From an uncultured Neisseria sp. (GTDB taxonomy: Bacteria > Pseudomonadota > Gammaproteobacteria > Burkholderiales > Neisseriaceae), in assembly GCA_947097615.1 (NCBI GenBank), contig CAMURX010000076.1:1-7724 (forward strand): a stretch of DNA of 7,724 nucleotides. Reading direction: 5' to 3'. This document shows, in pieces, positions 6,585 through 7,724 of the stretch (its first letter is position 1; the number at the start of each line of letters is the position of its first letter). A program made the position numbers and the translations under genes. The notes beneath the pieces were generated by a model that saw nothing but the letters and a program-made list of their open reading frames with translations, was not told the origin of the DNA and ran no database searches.

Positions 6585-7280
6585 ATGAAACTGCAACACA
6601 CCCTCCTCGCCGCCGCCCTCAGCCTCGGCCTGGCCGCCGCCCACGCCGAAATCAAGGAAGGCACCGACTACTCCGTCCTGGCCAAACCCCTGCCGCAGCA
6701 ACAGAAAGACAAAATCGAAGTGGCTGAATTCTTCGGCTACTTCTGCGTCCACTGCTTCCACCTCGAACCCGTTTTGCAGAAACACAGCAAAAAATGGAGC
6801 AGCGACACCTACATCCGCCCCATCCACGTCGTCTGGCAGCCAGAAATGGAAGGCATGGCGCGCATCGCCGCCGCCGTCAACAGCAGCGGCATGAAATACC
6901 AAGCCAACCTGCCCGTGTTCAAAGCCATCTACGAGCAGCGGCTCAACCTGTCCGACCCCGCCACCTTCAAACAATGGGCGGCCGCGCAAACATCCTTCGA
7001 CGGCGCCAAACTTACCGCCGCCTACGACTCCTTCGGCAACCAGGCGCAAGCCAAACAAATGGCCGAGCTGACCGAACAAATGGGCATCAACGGCACGCCC
7101 ACCTTCATCGTCGGCGGCAAATACCGCGTTATCTTCACCGGCACCGACTGGGACGTCTCGATGAAAAAAGTGGAAGAAATCATCGACAAAGTCCGCCAAG
7201 AACGCGGCATGAAAGCCCCCGCCCCGCAGGCCGCCGCCCGCAGCAAAGGCGCGGCGCTGGCCAAAGCGGCCAACAAATAA
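6585..7280 (+). CDS. dsbA: DsbA-type periplasmic thiol:disulfide oxidoreductase
   Basis: DsbA oxidises cysteine pairs in newly exported proteins and is itself re-oxidised by DsbB. The 231-residue protein has a Sec signal ending AHA (19-21), then a thioredoxin fold with active site CVHC (54-57) in EFFGYFCVHCFHLEP, a helical insert (about 80-160), and the cis-proline loop GTPTF with Pro172. There is no lipobox, so it appears soluble and periplasmic; some Neisseria DsbA paralogues are lipoproteins instead. An Ala/Lys-rich tail (about 208-231) extends past the fold, and its DNA shares a 19-bp repeat with the sequence after the stop. AAGGA lies 10 bases before the ATG. It follows the SPOR gene by 31 bases and ends at a strong terminator. 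DsbA supports type IV pilus assembly and competence in Neisseria, which fits comM nearby, though the genes are not shown to be co-regulated. Confidence 0.94.
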   Translation: MKLQHTLLAAALSLGLAAAHAEIKEGTDYSVLAKPLPQQQKDKIEVAEFFGYFCVHCFHLEPVLQKHSKKWSSDTYIRPIHVVWQPEMEGMARIAAAVNSSGMKYQANLPVFKAIYEQRLNLSDPATFKQWAAAQTSFDGAKLTAAYDSFGNQAQAKQMAELTEQMGINGTPTFIVGGKYRVIFTGTDWDVSMKKVEEIIDKVRQERGMKAPAPQAAARSKGAALAKAANK

Positions 7281-7300
7281 AGCCGCCGCCCGCAGCAAAG
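7230..7300. repeat. Perfect 19-bp direct repeat straddling the dsbA stop
   Basis: GCCGCCGCCCGCAGCAAAG occurs at 7230-7248, where it encodes AAARSK in the DsbA tail, and again at 7282-7300, directly after the stop codon. The copies are 52 bp apart and in different frames. The match ends exactly at both borders. Confidence 0.95.
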
Positions 7301-7342
7301 AGGCCGTCTGAAAACCCGTTTGCGGTTTTCAGACGGCCTTTT
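7301..7342 (+). terminator. Strong DUS hairpin terminator after dsbA
   Basis: Inverted AG-DUS copies extended by AAAACC/GGTTTT give a perfect 16-bp stem (7301-7316 with 7324-7339) and a 7-base loop, followed by TTTT. This is a good Rho-independent terminator for dsbA. On the minus strand the stem is followed by CTTT, so it could also serve transcripts arriving from the right. Confidence 0.92.
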
Positions 7343-7436
7343 GCATGGCATGAAGGGACACCGCTTTCAGACGGGCGGCAGTTTCAGCCAACTGCCAAAC
7401 AACCCACTCCTCTTTTTCCCACAGCGCCGTTAAGGC
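7329..7436 (-). pseudogene. Possible displaced 3' end of the interrupted minus-strand gene
   Basis: Read on the minus strand from the GGCC at 7437-7434, this stretch encodes about 35 residues beginning ALTALWEKEEWVVWQLAE and ending HAMQKAV, with the stop at 7331-7329 inside the terminator DUS. The Trp/Glu-rich, helix-like composition looks coding. There is no good start codon for an independent gene: upstream in frame comes only DUS-derived sequence. Joining the GCC at 7436-7434 to the GCC of the CDS at 7553-7724 gives one uninterrupted frame. I infer that it is the original C-terminus of that gene. A chance open frame is the alternative. Confidence 0.4.
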
Positions 7437-7564
7437 CGTCTGAAACCCTCGGCCGACAGAGTTCCCTATCACGCTTGCCGAAAGTGCTGTGTTGTACAGG
7501 GCGGAGACATAAGTCGCTGAGGAAACTGTGCAGGGCGGCAAGTTTGGCGGTTTCAGACGGCCTT
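7432..7564. mobile_element. Candidate 133-bp element with DUS-type terminal inverted repeats
   Basis: The ends are perfect 16-bp inverted repeats: AAGGCCGTCTGAAACC at 7432-7447 and its reverse complement at 7549-7564. The interior (about 100 bp) encodes no protein I believe. It contains a near-repeat, TGTACAGGGCGG (7493-7504) and TGTGCAGGGCGG (7527-7538), and an inverted pair CTTGCCG (7474-7480) with CGGCAAG (7536-7542). It appears to sit inside a minus-strand gene. No target-site duplication is visible, so the mechanism is unclear. The alternative is simply an intergenic region with two DUS copies. Confidence 0.4.
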
Positions 7565-7724
7565 TGACGCTTTCAGGCTGCTTTCGAGAGCATCGTAGCA
7601 GCATTCCCACAGCGGCACTTCGTCAGCGGAAACGTTTCCTGCCAGCAGCGCGGTTTCAAGGGCGGCGTGGAAAGCGGTGCGGGTGGCGGGGTTTTCAAAC
7701 CATTGCGCAAAGGCTTGGTTGAAA
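7553..7724 (-). CDS. C-terminal fragment of an unidentified protein (runs off the edge)
   Basis: An open frame enters from the right edge and gives 56 residues, starting FNQAFAQWFENPATRTAF and ending ESSLKASKAV, with the stop TGA at 7555-7553. The first complete codon is at 7723-7721. Composition (balanced Ala, Leu, Glu, aromatic residues, and an ECCYDAL segment with adjacent cysteines) looks like a real globular, helical protein end. I do not recognise the family. The stop codon and the last two residues lie within an AG-DUS (GCC GTC TGA), which suggests the present end was created by arrival of that sequence; see the element at 7432-7564. The gene is convergent with dsbA. Confidence that it is coding is fair; no function is offered. 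Confidence 0.6.
   Translation of the reverse strand, partial: FNQAFAQWFENPATRTAFHAALETALLAGNVSADEVPLWECCYDALESSLKASKAV

Noticed and set aside
5774..6664. A 296-codon minus-strand open frame opposite the SPOR gene.
   Set aside because: The product is almost entirely Gly/Phe/Val, the expected mirror of Pro/Glu/Lys codons; it is a shadow.
7445..7551. A Correia-type or NIME/dRS3 repeat in the right-hand intergenic region.
   Set aside because: I do not see the Correia end sequence or the ATTCCC-N8-GGGAAT pattern of dRS3; the ends here are DUS copies instead.
7572..7583. TTCAGGCTGCTT, close to a Kingella-type uptake sequence (AGGCAGCCTGAA).
   Set aside because: It has a mismatch and falls on ordinary codons (SSLK) of the minus-strand fragment; one near-match is expected by chance.
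7329..7610. A 93-residue minus-strand frame with an ATG at 7610 as an independent small gene.
   Set aside because: Its start lies inside the frame of the right-hand gene, no ribosome-binding site is evident, and the middle is translated DUS. Only the last 35 codons look coding, which is better explained as a displaced gene end.
7528..7722. A 64-codon plus-strand frame at the right edge.
   Set aside because: It is antisense to the better-supported minus-strand fragment and begins within DUS-flanked sequence.
1..7724. CRISPR array, tRNA, rRNA, toxin-antitoxin, prophage or restriction genes.
   Set aside because: No regularly spaced repeats, tRNA-like folds, rRNA sequence, integrase or methylase motifs were found on either strand.

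Overview
The window looks like chromosomal DNA of a Neisseria species, or a close relative in the Neisseriaceae. The main evidence is the density of the 10-bp DNA uptake sequence (DUS) core GCCGTCTGAA: I count 14 exact copies in 7.7 kb, plus degenerate ones. Thirteen carry the AG prefix (AGGCCGTCTGAA, the AG-DUS dialect of many commensal Neisseria) and one, inside comM, carries the AT prefix typical of N. meningitidis and N. gonorrhoeae. The DNA is GC-rich by eye, which suggests a higher-GC commensal, but I cannot name a species.

Layout. On the minus strand are a secreted protein made of 14 Sel1-like repeats (53-1828) and, upstream of it in transcription order, a small lipoprotein with an Ala/Glu/Lys heptad tail (1943-2368). 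A DUS hairpin terminator lies between them. A divergent intergenic region (2369-2551) then leads into plus-strand ubiB (ubiquinone biosynthesis, 2552-4063) and comM (branch-migration helicase for natural transformation, 4122-5615). A 161-bp gap with three DUS copies and a probable promoter precedes a two-gene unit: a membrane-anchored SPOR-domain protein (5777-6553) and a DsbA thiol oxidoreductase (6585-7280). A strong DUS hairpin follows dsbA. The 3' end of a minus-strand gene runs off the right edge (7553-7724).

How the genes relate. They do not form one pathway. UbiB serves respiratory quinone synthesis. ComM and the DUS copies belong to transformation. The SPOR protein probably binds septal peptidoglycan. 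DsbA makes periplasmic disulfides, and the adjacent SPOR protein has no cysteines, so it is not a substrate. The Sel1 protein and the lipoprotein are exported proteins of unknown role.

Most of the window is ordinary core genome. The best unexplained structure is at the right end. A 133-bp segment (7432-7564) has perfect 16-bp terminal inverted repeats built from the DUS and appears to interrupt a minus-strand gene. Joining the flanks at the shared GGCC restores one continuous reading frame with a protein-like tail, and the stop codon now used by the truncated gene lies inside the DUS-type repeat. This is a candidate DUS-ended miniature element. A perfect 19-bp direct repeat straddling the dsbA stop codon and a DUS embedded in the promoter of the SPOR gene are further small oddities. 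Positions 1-52 are a short AT-rich stretch with no feature I can support beyond two copies of ATATCTG.
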